Shown: positions 44,585 to 53,634, numbered from the stretch's first letter. The stretch is DNA of 64,000 nt from Bacteroidota bacterium (GCA_016718825.1 JADKCL010000021.1:1-64000); one strand, 5' to 3'. Notes: generated by a model not told the origin, from the letters alone. A program made the numbers and translations.

Positions 44585-45469
44585 TTATTCACTTTTCACT
44601 CCCTTGATCCATCCGACCTTTTCGCCGACGGTCAATTTCAAGAGATAAATGCCTGCGGATGCCCCCAACTTCGAAGGATTGAAGACAATGGCCTTGTCGC
44701 CGGAGCTTTCCAACCCATCAAAGACCAAGGCAATCATCTTGCCTTGCAAGTCATAGGCTTCCAAGCGCACGTGGTTGGCCTCCGTCATCGTGAAGCGCAA
44801 TTGCGTTTCGATTTGGAAGGGGTTCGGTGCAAGCTGCAATCCAGAAAACGTCATCGCATCTTCCACGCCGACGATGACCGTGAGTGGAATGCAAGATTCT
44901 TGGCCGCAACCATTGTTGCTTGCCGTCAAGCAGACCGTGTATTGTCCGGCGTTGGCATAGGTATGCGTTGGATTTTGCAAGGTGCTCGTATTGCCATCCC
45001 CAAAGTCCCAAAGCCAATCGGTGACCGTCCCCGAACTTTGATCGGTGAATGTCACCGCCAAACCATTCGCATTAAAATTGTATGCAGAAACAGGAACAGT
45101 TGAAACCGTCAAGCTCACGGAGCCATTGCTCGTGCAATTGTTGGAATCGGTCACCATCAATGAATACACTTGGTTGGTACCGGGCCAAGCCTGTGGATTG
45201 GCCAAGGTAGCACCACTCATCGTGGTCGAAGGGCTCCAGAGATAAAAGAAGGGAGCAGTGCCGCCCGAAGCCGCAGGAGTGCCGCCAAGGGTGACCGTAT
45301 CGCCTTCGCAGAGTTGAATGCCATTGGGCGAGCCTGCATTGGCCACCAAGGCAGCAGGCTGATTGATGTTCACATTGACCACCACCATTTGTGCCGCTGC
45401 TGTCAAGCCGACACCCAGTCCGGCAAGCAAAACCATTCCATTGCGGAAATATGTAGCTATATTTTTCAT
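44585..45469 (-). CDS. Secreted PKD-domain protein with T9SS sorting domain
   Basis: 294 residues from the ATG at 45469; the longer frame upstream lies over the neighbouring gene and is not real. Signal peptide ends LTAAAQ. An Ig-like unit (LCEGDTVTLGGTPAASGGTAPFFYLWSPS) is followed by a PKD domain (DWLWDFGDGNTSTLQNPTHTY) and the sorting domain (LQLAPNPFQIETQLRF...GIYLLKLTV). The last residues V-K-S-E and the stop come from an AAAAGTGAATAA repeat word. It lies 26 bases after the Gly-rich gene and probably shares its transcript. Confidence 0.8.
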   Translation of the reverse strand: MKNIATYFRNGMVLLAGLGVGLTAAAQMVVVNVNINQPAALVANAGSPNGIQLCEGDTVTLGGTPAASGGTAPFFYLWSPSTTMSGATLANPQAWPGTNQVYSLMVTDSNNCTSNGSVSLTVSTVPVSAYNFNANGLAVTFTDQSSGTVTDWLWDFGDGNTSTLQNPTHTYANAGQYTVCLTASNNGCGQESCIPLTVIVGVEDAMTFSGLQLAPNPFQIETQLRFTMTEANHVRLEAYDLQGKMIALVFDGLESSGDKAIVFNPSKLGASAGIYLLKLTVGEKVGWIKGVKSE

Positions 45470-45495
45470 TGTCGTATTCGCTTTGAATGAAACCA

Positions 45496-46800
45496 TTACC
45501 AGGAAATGATCACACGGCCATTGCCTGTCCAAACCCCACCGGAATTGTTTTGCTGCACACCGATGTTGTACGAGCCGCCACCGCCGCCAGATTGATTGAT
45601 GTTGGCAGAGCCGCCACCGGAGTAGCCGCCGCCACCGCCACCGCAGTTGCAATAACCGTATCCGACAGATCCACCGCCGCCGCCAAGTCCGAAGGTTCCG
45701 TTGGTCGTCGTGGTGCTTCCGCTCACGCCGTTCTGACCGGTCGAGCCTGTTGCACCGGCATTCCAACCACGTCCTCCCCTGCTGATATGCGAACCAGAAT
45801 AGATATTGTCACCACCATCGGCGCCGCCTGTTCCACCAGCTCCTCCAGAGCCATTGCCCGTGACACCCGTCGTGGTCGTGACAGCATGCACACCCGAAAA
45901 GTTGGGGTCTTGGAAGTCATGACCACCGCCGCCGCCGGCTACAATCCACGGTGTGTTACCAACGCCAACACCAGATCCACCGCCGCCACCGCTGCTGCTA
46001 GGATCGGAATTTCCACGCGCGCCTACCACGACATTGAGCACTTGACCTGGCGTCACCGGAAACTTGCCACGCATTCTTGCTCCAAGACCACCTTGTGGGA
46101 ACGGTGATTCCACGGTTACTGCACCGCCTTGAGCACCCCAGCATTCGATCCAAATTGAATCCACGCATGCGGGAACCGTAAAGGATTGTGCGCTTCCAGT
46201 TACAGCAAAAGTATCTGCTCCCGGTTGTGCAACACCGCCTACGTCGAGGGTCAAGGTATCCATTGCAGCGCAACCGGCACTGTCCGTGACCGTCAAAACG
46301 TAGCTGGTTTGGGACGATATATTCGCGGTCGGATTGGCAACCGAGGTGCTACTGAGCGTGCCGCCATTGGACCACAAATAAGTATAGGAACCCAATCCGC
46401 CTGACGCAGTTGGGCTACCGCCGATCATCACGGGGCTTCCAGTACAGATTTGGCGGTCGGTCCCTGCATCAATCACCAAATTGGAACGCAGAATATGCGT
46501 AATGTCTGAATAAAAAGGATTACAGGTTCCGTTGGTCACAACCGCACGGTACCACGTTGCCTGCAAGGGATAGTCGAGCAGCGTTGCAGAATTTGCACCT
46601 GGAATCGAGGTCCAAGTCGTGCCACCGTCTGTGGAACTCTGCCATTGAATGACGCCCGTTTGCCCGGACAAATTCAGCGTGAGACTGTCGCCGTTGCAGA
46701 GGGCTGTTTGTCCTTGCAGGAAATTGCTCACCATCAACATCCCTAGCAGGAGGAATGATACGGGTAAGGGCGAAAATTCTGATCGTAGTTTTCTTCTCAT
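45496..46800 (-). CDS. Secreted Ig-like/glycine-rich protein
   Basis: 434 residues from the ATG at 46800. Signal peptide ends FLQGQ. Ig-like units (LCNGDSLTLNLSGQTG..., CTGSPVMIGGSPTASGGLGSYTYLWSNGG) cover residues 30-190. A conserved core with FTVPACVDSIWIECWGAQGG introduces the glycine-rich domain (about 215-434), dense in GGGGG blocks and ending in GNGRVIISW. That is a typical end for a Gly-rich adhesive fold that may be the whole C-terminus. No T9SS domain is present. The partner gene downstream does have one. Confidence 0.75.
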   Translation of the reverse strand: MRRKLRSEFSPLPVSFLLLGMLMVSNFLQGQTALCNGDSLTLNLSGQTGVIQWQSSTDGGTTWTSIPGANSATLLDYPLQATWYRAVVTNGTCNPFYSDITHILRSNLVIDAGTDRQICTGSPVMIGGSPTASGGLGSYTYLWSNGGTLSSTSVANPTANISSQTSYVLTVTDSAGCAAMDTLTLDVGGVAQPGADTFAVTGSAQSFTVPACVDSIWIECWGAQGGAVTVESPFPQGGLGARMRGKFPVTPGQVLNVVVGARGNSDPSSSGGGGGSGVGVGNTPWIVAGGGGGHDFQDPNFSGVHAVTTTTGVTGNGSGGAGGTGGADGGDNIYSGSHISRGGRGWNAGATGSTGQNGVSGSTTTTNGTFGLGGGGGSVGYGYCNCGGGGGGYSGGGSANINQSGGGGGSYNIGVQQNNSGGVWTGNGRVIISW

Positions 46801-46983
46801 TTTGTAATTAAGGAGCCTTTTCTCCGAGCAACAATTTACAGGAATTGAATGGAAATGCAATAATTTCGGGCACCAACATAGCAGATGAAACGGGTGCAAT
46901 TGGATGAGAGATCATTTGGCTCTCCTATTGAGCTAGCGGGGTGACAAAACAAAGTTTGCAGTAAAGATCACAATGAATCAACC

Positions 46984-47088
46984 TCAATCCTCCGGCTCGA
47001 CAGTGGACTCAACGATCAGCTGCTCAAATGCTTGGACAATCTCGTCGCTTTGCGGGTGATGGTCACGTAAAGGAATGGAAACAAGCAC
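46984..47088 (-). CDS. Possible 34-residue ORF (uncertain)
   Basis: A GTG-started frame on the minus strand reads VSIPLRDHHPQSDEIVQAFEQLIVES and ends TVEPED-stop. It could be the tail of a broken gene or a small protein. It lies 57 bases downstream of the small acidic-basic protein at 47146-47298. Only the open frame supports it. The rest of 46801-47145 shows nothing. Confidence 0.2.
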   Translation of the reverse strand: MLVSIPLRDHHPQSDEIVQAFEQLIVESTVEPED

Positions 47089-47145
47089 GGACTAAAGACC
47101 GAAATCAGTAATGAACTCGAAGTTCGATTCTCCAACTTTTTGAAA

Positions 47146-47298
47146 TTAAAAGGGGTTGACAAGCTTCACACCTTCTGATTCCAATTCTTCCTTGGTGATT
47201 TCGTCGCGCAAGTAGGCATCGATCAATTTCTTGTCTTCCAGCATCTTCAATAGGAGCTTGCCAGCGGCTGAATCAGGATGTACCCTTTTTGGTTTCAT
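47146..47298 (-). CDS. Small hypothetical protein
   Basis: 50 residues from the ATG at 47298 (an upstream ATG at 47313 adds five). Highly charged: KPKRVHPDSAAGKLLLKMLEDKKLIDAYLRDEITKEELESEGVKLVNPF-like composition, with two helices and no membrane segment. The size and layout recall antitoxin-type or regulatory small proteins, but no toxin is identified. The frame further upstream runs through the terminator of the acyl-CoA dehydrogenase gene, so the short form is preferred. Confidence 0.5.
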   Translation of the reverse strand: MKPKRVHPDSAAGKLLLKMLEDKKLIDAYLRDEITKEELESEGVKLVNPF

Positions 47299-47391
47299 TT
47301 CAATTCGCAGCATTTCATTCGAGACATCTGCGAAGCAACTATAAAGATTCCTTCGCACACTCGAAATGCGGCTCCATGCTATCCAAAAGGC

Positions 47392-47427
47392 AAAAAAAGC
47401 CGCCTCCACTGAAGGAGACGGCTTTCT
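47392..47427 (-). terminator. Terminator of the beta-oxidation operon
   Basis: On the minus strand AAAGCCGTCTCC, loop TTCAGT, then GGAGGCGGCTTTTTTT forms a stem of about 12 bp with a long T-run, 25 bases after the acyl-CoA dehydrogenase stop. Confidence 0.85.
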
Positions 47428-47451
47428 TATGATTGAACGAATTGCTCGATC

Positions 47452-49248
47452 TTAGTAACAATAGCCATTTGCTGCGATCAGCGAGGCAGCAATTTGACGG
47501 CGTGCATTCTTCGCGTTGAAGGGAGCCACTTTCGTGAAGCGCTTGAGACCCATCAACATCATGCGTTGCATATCGCCTTCGGCAAACGAGTTGATGGCGT
47601 CTTTGCCAGCCTTGTTGATATGGTCGGCGGCGTCATAAACATAAGCATTGACCATCGCAATTTGATCTGCACAAGCAGCCTCACCACGAATCGCGATCAG
47701 CTTTTCAGCACGGAGCAAGGCGGACTCGGCAGCATAAACATAAATGCCCATGTCTGCGATGTTCATGATGATTTCCTGCTCTTTTTCCAATTTGGCCATG
47801 AACGTCTGCACCGCTGCACCCGAAACCATCAACAGCGCCTTTTTCAGGTTGCCAATGGCTTTTTTGGATTCAGATAGCGGAGTGTTTTCCATCTCGCCGC
47901 TGAATTCTGGAATGCTTGTGAGCTCACCCATGATCTTCATGATCGGCGTTTGAAGGTCGAGTTCGCCCTTCAAAGCACGCTTCATGATCATGTCGATGCC
48001 CAACAAACGGTTGATTTCGTTGGTGCCTTCGAAGATACGGTTGATACGGGCGTCGCGGTAAGCGCGGTCCATCGGGAAATCGGCGGAAAAACCGTTGCCA
48101 CCAAAGATTTGCACGCCTTCGTCGACGATGTAATCCACCACTTCAGAACCCAAGACTTTCAGCAATGCGCATTCGATGGCATACTCCTCAGCACCTCCCA
48201 AAAGGGCGTCGGCATAAGAAGCACCTGCGGCTTGCAATTCATGCTCCTTGTTTTGGATGTCGAAGGAGGCACGGTAAACCGCCGATTCCATCACCCACAT
48301 CCGAATGGCCATTTCAGCCAATTTGTACTGAATCGCTCCGAATGTCGAGATGGCAACCCCAAATTGCTGACGGTCATTGGCATACTTGACAGCCACATCA
48401 ATGGCCTTTTTGCCGCCACCGATCGCAGCAGCTGCCAATTTGATTCGGCCAATGTTGAGGATGTTGAAGGCGATTTTGTGGCCTTTGCCGATTTCGCCCA
48501 ACAGGTTTTCGACTGGGATTTTGACGTCTTGGAAGAAAATTTCGCGGGTCGAACTGCCCTTGATGCCCATTTTATGTGCTTCAGGGCTGCGGCTGATACC
48601 GGGGGTGTCACCGGGAACCAAAAATCCAGTGAATTTTCCGTCGAGTTTGGCGAATACCGTGAACAAGTTGGCAAATCCACCATTGGTGATCCAGATTTTC
48701 TGGCCGTTGATGATGTAGTGTTTGCCGTCTTCGCTCAAGGTAGCGGTCGTTTTGGCACCCAAAGCGTCTGAACCTGAACCCGGCTCAGTCAAACAGTAGG
48801 AAGCCAACCATTCGCCAGAACCCAACTTGGGCAAATAGGTGTTTTTCTGGGCGTCGGTGCCGTAATAAAGTGTTGGCAATGTACCAATTCCCGTATGCGC
48901 GCTGAATCCAACGGCAAAGGAATGGCCTGCACCAAAACGCTCTGTGAGCAGCATTTGCGAAAGGAAATCGAGGCCCATGCCGCCGTATTGCTCGGGCAAG
49001 CCTGCGCCCAACAAGCCCAAATCGGCTGCCTTGCGAATGATCGAAGGCATCAAGTCAGGATTGGTCATGGCATCGAGTTCGGCCAAGTGCGGATACACCT
49101 CTTTTTCCAAGAAGTCATCACACATTTGAGAGATCATCTTTTGTTCTTCATTCCATTCTTCTGGAATGAAAATGCTCATGGCATCGGTGCTCTTGAGCAA
49201 AAATTCACCGCCCTTGAGGCGTGCTGATGTTGCGATTGCAGTACTCAT
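47452..49248 (-). CDS. Acyl-CoA dehydrogenase (FAD flavoprotein)
   Basis: 598 residues. It catalyses the first step of fatty-acid beta-oxidation, making trans-2-enoyl-CoA. The N-terminal helical domain is followed by the FAD/substrate beta-domain (YCLTEPGSGSDALGAKTTA, IWITNGGFAN) and the C-terminal helical domain with YRDARINRIFEGTNEINR. The catalytic base is E407 in FEGTNE. A further ~150-residue C-terminal extension makes it VLCAD-like in length. It is the last gene of the MarR-HAD/ECH-thiolase-ACAD operon, after a 104-base spacer filled by a hairpin. Confidence 0.93.
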   Translation of the reverse strand: MSTAIATSARLKGGEFLLKSTDAMSIFIPEEWNEEQKMISQMCDDFLEKEVYPHLAELDAMTNPDLMPSIIRKAADLGLLGAGLPEQYGGMGLDFLSQMLLTERFGAGHSFAVGFSAHTGIGTLPTLYYGTDAQKNTYLPKLGSGEWLASYCLTEPGSGSDALGAKTTATLSEDGKHYIINGQKIWITNGGFANLFTVFAKLDGKFTGFLVPGDTPGISRSPEAHKMGIKGSSTREIFFQDVKIPVENLLGEIGKGHKIAFNILNIGRIKLAAAAIGGGKKAIDVAVKYANDRQQFGVAISTFGAIQYKLAEMAIRMWVMESAVYRASFDIQNKEHELQAAGASYADALLGGAEEYAIECALLKVLGSEVVDYIVDEGVQIFGGNGFSADFPMDRAYRDARINRIFEGTNEINRLLGIDMIMKRALKGELDLQTPIMKIMGELTSIPEFSGEMENTPLSESKKAIGNLKKALLMVSGAAVQTFMAKLEKEQEIIMNIADMGIYVYAAESALLRAEKLIAIRGEAACADQIAMVNAYVYDAADHINKAGKDAINSFAEGDMQRMMLMGLKRFTKVAPFNAKNARRQIAASLIAANGYCY

Positions 49249-49252
49249 TGTA

Positions 49253-49360
49253 ATTGAGAATTGAAAATTGAGAATGAAAAATGAAGGAGAATTGGGTCTG
49301 AAGAATTGAAAATGTCACGCTTGTTCCATTCTCAATTCTTCATTCTCAATTCTCAATTGA
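49253..49360. repeat. AATTGAGAAT-type long hairpin between thiolase and acyl-CoA dehydrogenase
   Basis: One arm (ATTGAGAATTGAAAATTGAG, then AATGAAAAATGAAG) is complemented by the other (CATTCTCAATTCTTCATTCTCAATTCTCAATTG) with a few mismatches. The loop is around 49295-49325. The thiolase stop TGA is inside the AATTGAG word. Confidence 0.75.
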
Positions 49361-50525
49361 GCAACTCATAGATCCCAGCAACGCCTTGTCCGCCGCCGAC
49401 GCAGGCGCTGACGATGCCGTATTTTTTCTTGCGGAGGCGCAGTTCGTTGAGGATCTGCACCGTGAGTTTCGTGCCTGTGCAGGCAAGCGGGTGCCCGAGC
49501 GCAATGGCGCCGCCGTTCACGTTGGTGATGGCTGGGTCGATGTTGAGGTCGCGCATGACCGCAAGCGACTGAACGGCAAAGGCTTCGTTCAATTCGATGA
49601 GGTCGATTTGACCCAAGGTCAAGCCAGCCTTTTTCAGTGCTACGGGAATCGCCGCAACAGGACCGATGCCCATGATGCGCGGATCGACACCGTTGGCGCT
49701 GTAGCTTACAAGGCGGGCAATCGGCTCCAAATTGAGCTCCTTGACCATCTTTTCGCTCATCACCATCACAAAGGCTGCACCGTCGGATGTCTGCGAGGAA
49801 TTGCCGGCGGTGACGCTGCCATTCGCTGCAAACACAGGCTTCAACTTGGCCAAACCTTCAATTGTGGTGTCACGGCGAACGCCTTCGTCTTCCTTGACCG
49901 TGAATTTCTTTTCCTTGACCTTGCCGCCTTCAAACAGCTTTTCGATGACCTCGACTGGCACGATTCCCTCAGCGAATTTTCCCGCATCGATCGCTGCAGC
50001 AGCCTTCATGTGGCTGTTGTAGCTGAATTGATCCTGGTCTTCGCGGGAAATCTTGTAGTCTTTGGCGATTTCCTCGGCGGTCTGACCCATGCCGAAATAC
50101 CATTCGGGGTGGCTGATCGCGACGTCGTAGCTCAAAGCGGTTTTGTAACCCACGGTTGGGACGAGCGACATGCTTTCTGTGCCACCTGCGATGATGCAAT
50201 CGGCCATTCCCGCCTTGATTTTGGCGGTTGCAAGCACGATGGCCTCCAAACCTGAACCACAATAGCGGTTGATGGTCATGCCCGGCACCGTAAACGGCAA
50301 GGACAAGAGCGAGATAATGCGGCCAATCTGAAGGCCTTGTTCGGCCTCTGGAACGGCGCAACCCACGATCAAGTCTTCGACCCGAGCCGGATCCAATGCT
50401 GGAACGGATTGCACGAGGTGTTTGATGACGGAGGCGGCGAGGTTGTCTGGGCGAACGTATCTAAATCCGCCGCGTGAGGCTTTGCCTACTGCGGTGCGGT
50501 ATCCTGCGACGATATAAGCTTCCAT
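49353..50525 (-). CDS. Acetyl-CoA C-acyltransferase (beta-ketothiolase)
   Basis: 390 residues. It cleaves 3-ketoacyl-CoA with CoA in the last step of beta-oxidation. The nucleophile is C89 in NRYCGSGLEAI. The catalytic H345 is in GHPLACTG and the second cysteine C375 in ACVGGGQG. Length is standard for the family. It follows the HAD-ECH gene in the operon with a 106-base spacer that holds a near-perfect 29-bp hairpin. Confidence 0.93.
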   Translation of the reverse strand: MEAYIVAGYRTAVGKASRGGFRYVRPDNLAASVIKHLVQSVPALDPARVEDLIVGCAVPEAEQGLQIGRIISLLSLPFTVPGMTINRYCGSGLEAIVLATAKIKAGMADCIIAGGTESMSLVPTVGYKTALSYDVAISHPEWYFGMGQTAEEIAKDYKISREDQDQFSYNSHMKAAAAIDAGKFAEGIVPVEVIEKLFEGGKVKEKKFTVKEDEGVRRDTTIEGLAKLKPVFAANGSVTAGNSSQTSDGAAFVMVMSEKMVKELNLEPIARLVSYSANGVDPRIMGIGPVAAIPVALKKAGLTLGQIDLIELNEAFAVQSLAVMRDLNIDPAITNVNGGAIALGHPLACTGTKLTVQILNELRLRKKKYGIVSACVGGGQGVAGIYELLN

Positions 50526-50634
50526 TGTAAGTGAAAAGTGAATAGTTAAAAGTTAAAAAGTAGGTAGCAGTTAGAAGGTAGCAGTTAGCAGTTTCAGCGT
50601 TTCTCAACTGCTAACTGCTACTCGCTAACTGCTA
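50526..50634. repeat. TAGCAGTTAG-type long hairpin plus GTGAAAA words between operon genes
   Basis: Arms 50565-50593 and 50606-50634 are 29 bases long, and I see mismatches at only one three-base block (AAG opposite CGA region). The loop is TCAGCGTTTCTC. The HAD-ECH stop TAG (50632-50634) is the end of one arm. GTGAAAAGTGAATAG at 50531-50545 links it to the thiolase start. Confidence 0.85.
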
Positions 50635-53028
50635 ATTTCTAAGTGGTTTACCAGTTTTGAGGGTATGCTGCATGCGCTCAAGGGTTTTCCTTTCGCCGAG
50701 GAGGCTGAGGAAGGCTTCTCTTTCGAGGTCGAGGAGGTATTTTTCGGTGACGAGTTGGCTGCCGGTGAGGTCGCCGCCGCACATGACGTAGGCAACTTTT
50801 TTGGCGACTTTCATGTCGTGCTCGCTGATGTAACCTGCGGCATACATGGCGTAAACGCCGCTGTAGGCGAGGCCAAGACCGGTGCGGCCCATGACTTTGA
50901 TGTCTTCACGCATCAACGGTTGGGTATAACCTTCGTCGGCGATGCGGAGCACCTCCGTTTTGGCGTCTTTGAGACGGCGGTCGAGGTTCACGCTGATGAT
51001 GTTCTTGGGCTGGAGGATGCCGAGTTCCTTGGCTTCCCAAGCCGATGTGGCCACTTTTGCCTGCGCAATCGTGAGCAAACGGCTTTGCAAAGCGTTCAAT
51101 TCGACGTCACCCGATTCCAAGGCATCGCTGAAACGCAAGGTGAATTCCTTGGTACCGCCACCGCCGGGGATGAGGCCCACGCCGACTTCCACCAGACCGA
51201 TATAGGTTTCTGCTGCAGCGACCACTTGGTCGGCATGCATCGTGAGTTCGCAACCACCGCCGAGTGTGAGGCTATGCGGGGCCATGACGGTCGGGATGCT
51301 CGAGAAGCGCAAGCGGGAAACGGTTTTTTGGAACATGCGGATCGCAAAATCCAATTCGTCCCACTCCTCCTCGATCGCCAGCATCAACATCATTGCAATG
51401 TTGGCTCCGGCGCTGAAATGCTGCCCGTTGTTGCCAATCACCAAGCCTTTCCAGCCTTCGTTTTCTGCAATGTCAATGGCTTTGTTGATGCCTTCGAGGA
51501 CCTCACCGCCGATGCTGTTCATCTTGGTATGGAATTCGAGGTTCAAGACGCCATCGCCCACGTCAAACAAGGTCGTGCCGGAGTTTTTCCAGACGACGCT
51601 GTTGTCGCGGAAGTTGTCCAGAATGATGAGGCTTTCGGTGCCTGGAATGACTTTGTAGCTTTTGGAAACCAAGTCATAGTACAAACGCTGACCATTGGCG
51701 GATTTGTAGAAGGTCTTGTGACCTGCATCCAACATTTCCTTGACCCAAGGCGCGACTTTGCAACCGGAAGCGACGGCATCGTTGTAGAGTTTTTCGACGC
51801 CGAGCACGTCACTTTGCTCGAATGGGCCTTGTTCCCAGGCAAAACCTGCTTTGAGTGCGTCGTCGATCTTGTAAAGGTCGTCGGCAATCTCGGGGATGCG
51901 GTTGGAGACGTAGGCAAAGAGGCTTTGTGCGGATTTGCGCACCAATTCGCCGCCTTTGTCCTTGAAGTCATAGAGCATCTTCATCCGTGTATTGAGGTCA
52001 TCGACCTGCTTCACGGCTTCCAACGATGCCAATTTGACCTTTGCTCCGGCGCGGTACTCGAGCGTGTCGAGGTCGAGCGTGAGGATGACCGGGCGACCGG
52101 TTGCATCGCGCTCATTCGTTTTCTTGTAGAATCCTTGGTTGGTTTTGTCGCCGTACCAGCCTTTTTCGCAGATGGCCTCGAGGATGCCTGCATTGGCAAA
52201 CATGCTGTGGAGTTCATCGTCGGGCAGGTTTTGGGCGAGGCCTTGCTTCACCTTTAATGTGGTGTCGCTGCCGATCAAGTCGGCGAGACGGAAAGTGCCG
52301 GTATTCGGCTTGCCGGTGACCGGACCCGTAAGCTTGTCGGTTTCCTCAGGGGTGAGGCCGAGTTCCTTGACGAGTTCGAGGACACGAAGGAGGGCTGCGA
52401 CGCCGACGCGGTTGGCGATAAATGCAGGGGTATCCTTGCAAAGCACCGTGCGCTTTCCGAGGAAAAGGTCCCCGTAGTGCATCATGAAATCGGTGATCGC
52501 AGGATCGGTGAGCGGCGTAGGAATCACCTCCAACAGGCGCAAGTAGCGGGGAGGATTGAAAAAGTGCAGCCCGACGAAGTTCTTGTTGAAGTCTTCGGAA
52601 CGGCCTTCGGTCATCATGTGAATCGGAATACCGGAGGTATTGGAGGCAATGATGCTGCCCGGCTTGCGGTGCTGCTCGACTTTTGCAAAGACCTGATGCT
52701 TGATGTCGAGGCGCTCGATCACAGCCTCGAGAATCAAGTCACAATCCTTGATTTTGGCCATGTCATCATCAAAGTTGCCAGTGGTGATGCGGCTTGCGAA
52801 GCTCTTGCTGTACAGCGGATTGAGCTTGCCCTTGATGCAATTCTGCAGGGATTCGTTCACGATGCGGTTGCGCGCCGCCGGAACTTTCTTTTCCTCTTCG
52901 GTGAGGTTGAAGGGCACAATGTCGAGCAGGAGAACGGGTACGCCAATGTTGGCGAAGTGGCAGGCGATGCCGCTTCCCATGATCCCGGAGCCCAAAATGG
53001 CCACCTTTTTGATCGTTCTTGTTTTCAT
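50632..53028 (-). CDS. 3-hydroxyacyl-CoA dehydrogenase / enoyl-CoA hydratase fusion (FadB/FadJ-type, HAD first)
   Basis: 798 residues from the ATG at 53028. The longer frame to 53175 lies over the MarR gene and lacks a proper start. The N-terminus has the NAD-binding VAILGSGIMGSGIACHFA motif and the HAD signature FVGLHFFNPPRYLRLLEVIPT. Further helical HAD domains follow. The last third is an enoyl-CoA hydratase/crotonase fold (VIGNNGQHFSAGANIAMM, GGCELTMHADQVVAA, GVGLIPGGGGTKEF, with the catalytic glutamate region). The domain order is HAD then ECH, the reverse of E. coli FadB. It hydrates and oxidises acyl-CoA intermediates. It starts 10 bases after the MarR gene. Confidence 0.92.
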   Translation of the reverse strand: MKTRTIKKVAILGSGIMGSGIACHFANIGVPVLLLDIVPFNLTEEEKKVPAARNRIVNESLQNCIKGKLNPLYSKSFASRITTGNFDDDMAKIKDCDLILEAVIERLDIKHQVFAKVEQHRKPGSIIASNTSGIPIHMMTEGRSEDFNKNFVGLHFFNPPRYLRLLEVIPTPLTDPAITDFMMHYGDLFLGKRTVLCKDTPAFIANRVGVAALLRVLELVKELGLTPEETDKLTGPVTGKPNTGTFRLADLIGSDTTLKVKQGLAQNLPDDELHSMFANAGILEAICEKGWYGDKTNQGFYKKTNERDATGRPVILTLDLDTLEYRAGAKVKLASLEAVKQVDDLNTRMKMLYDFKDKGGELVRKSAQSLFAYVSNRIPEIADDLYKIDDALKAGFAWEQGPFEQSDVLGVEKLYNDAVASGCKVAPWVKEMLDAGHKTFYKSANGQRLYYDLVSKSYKVIPGTESLIILDNFRDNSVVWKNSGTTLFDVGDGVLNLEFHTKMNSIGGEVLEGINKAIDIAENEGWKGLVIGNNGQHFSAGANIAMMLMLAIEEEWDELDFAIRMFQKTVSRLRFSSIPTVMAPHSLTLGGGCELTMHADQVVAAAETYIGLVEVGVGLIPGGGGTKEFTLRFSDALESGDVELNALQSRLLTIAQAKVATSAWEAKELGILQPKNIISVNLDRRLKDAKTEVLRIADEGYTQPLMREDIKVMGRTGLGLAYSGVYAMYAAGYISEHDMKVAKKVAYVMCGGDLTGSQLVTEKYLLDLEREAFLSLLGERKTLERMQHTLKTGKPLRN

Positions 53029-53038
53029 AATCAAAGTT

Positions 53039-53530
53039 CTACTGAGCCTTTCCTTGGGTATTTTCCTTGATAACCAGATGTATTTTCTCCAGCACATCAA
53101 AGAATGTCTGGAGTTCTTTTTCCTTGATTGTAGCCCTGACCGCCTTGTTGAAGCGTTCCACGCGGGCCTGGGCAATGTCTTTTTTCTCGATGCCGAGCGG
53201 CGTCAGGAAGATGCGCACCGAGCGCTTGTCTTCAGGATCCTGCTTGCGGTACACAAAGCCGTCCTCCTCCAATTTTTTGATGAGGCGGGTGAGGCTGCGG
53301 GGCTCCATTCCGAGGAGGGGAGCGATTTTGGTGGCCGGCGTACCTTTTTCACGGCTGATGTTGAGCAGGGCGAAGCCCATGGCCACGGTGATGCCATGCT
53401 CGTTGGCGAGCGGGCTAAACATGCGCGCAATGGCCAACCACGTCACCTTGACATCGAATCCGATGTCTTGCTTGGTGAGGACGGTATCTTGCTGATCGGC
53501 GATCAGCGTTGAGTCAAAGTCGATGTCCAT
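53039..53530 (-). CDS. MarR-family transcriptional regulator of the beta-oxidation operon
   Basis: 163 residues, cytoplasmic dimer. The winged helix lies about 60-120, with TPATKIAPLLGMEPRSLTRLIKKLEEDGFVYRKQDPEDKRSVRIFLTPLG. This is the MarR recognition helix followed by the wing with the DPxDKR motif. Flanking helices (residues 25-55 and 120-160) form the dimer interface. It is the first gene of the operon, which fits autoregulation. Acyl-CoA or fatty-acid intermediates are the likely ligands, by analogy with MarR/FadR-type regulators of fatty-acid genes. A 14-bp palindrome lies 20 bases upstream. Confidence 0.88.
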   Translation of the reverse strand: MDIDFDSTLIADQQDTVLTKQDIGFDVKVTWLAIARMFSPLANEHGITVAMGFALLNISREKGTPATKIAPLLGMEPRSLTRLIKKLEEDGFVYRKQDPEDKRSVRIFLTPLGIEKKDIAQARVERFNKAVRATIKEKELQTFFDVLEKIHLVIKENTQGKAQ

Positions 53531-53550
53531 GCGAAGGCATTAAAAAAATA

Positions 53551-53564
53551 GTATGCATGCATAC
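53551..53564. promoter_or_regulatory. Perfect palindrome, probable MarR operator
   Basis: GTATGCATGCATAC is perfectly self-complementary, 20 bases upstream of the MarR start codon. Size and position fit the binding site of the encoded MarR dimer, which would repress or control the whole operon. Confidence 0.65.
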
Positions 53565-53597
53565 AAATTTTGGGAGAGTTTTTGGGAAGTGCAAGCG

Positions 53598-53634
53598 GAA
53601 ATGAAAAATTAGAAATGAAAAATGAGAAATTGGA
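53598..53634. repeat. GAAATGAAAAAT-type low-complexity repeat
   Basis: GGAAATGAAAAATTAGAAATGAAAAATGAGAAATTGG consists of repeats of GAAATGAAAAAT. It lies between the divergent MarR and 53747 genes. It is related in style to the other gene-boundary words but has no complementary arm nearby. Confidence 0.5.

Noticed and set aside
46984..47298. Toxin-antitoxin pair
   Set aside because: The small charged protein resembles an antitoxin only in size and charge, and the adjacent 34-codon frame has no toxin motif.
49386..52257. Long plus-strand frames opposite the thiolase and HAD-ECH genes
   Set aside because: The minus-strand genes show full catalytic motifs. The plus-strand frames have no start signals or domains and are mirror artefacts of codon bias.
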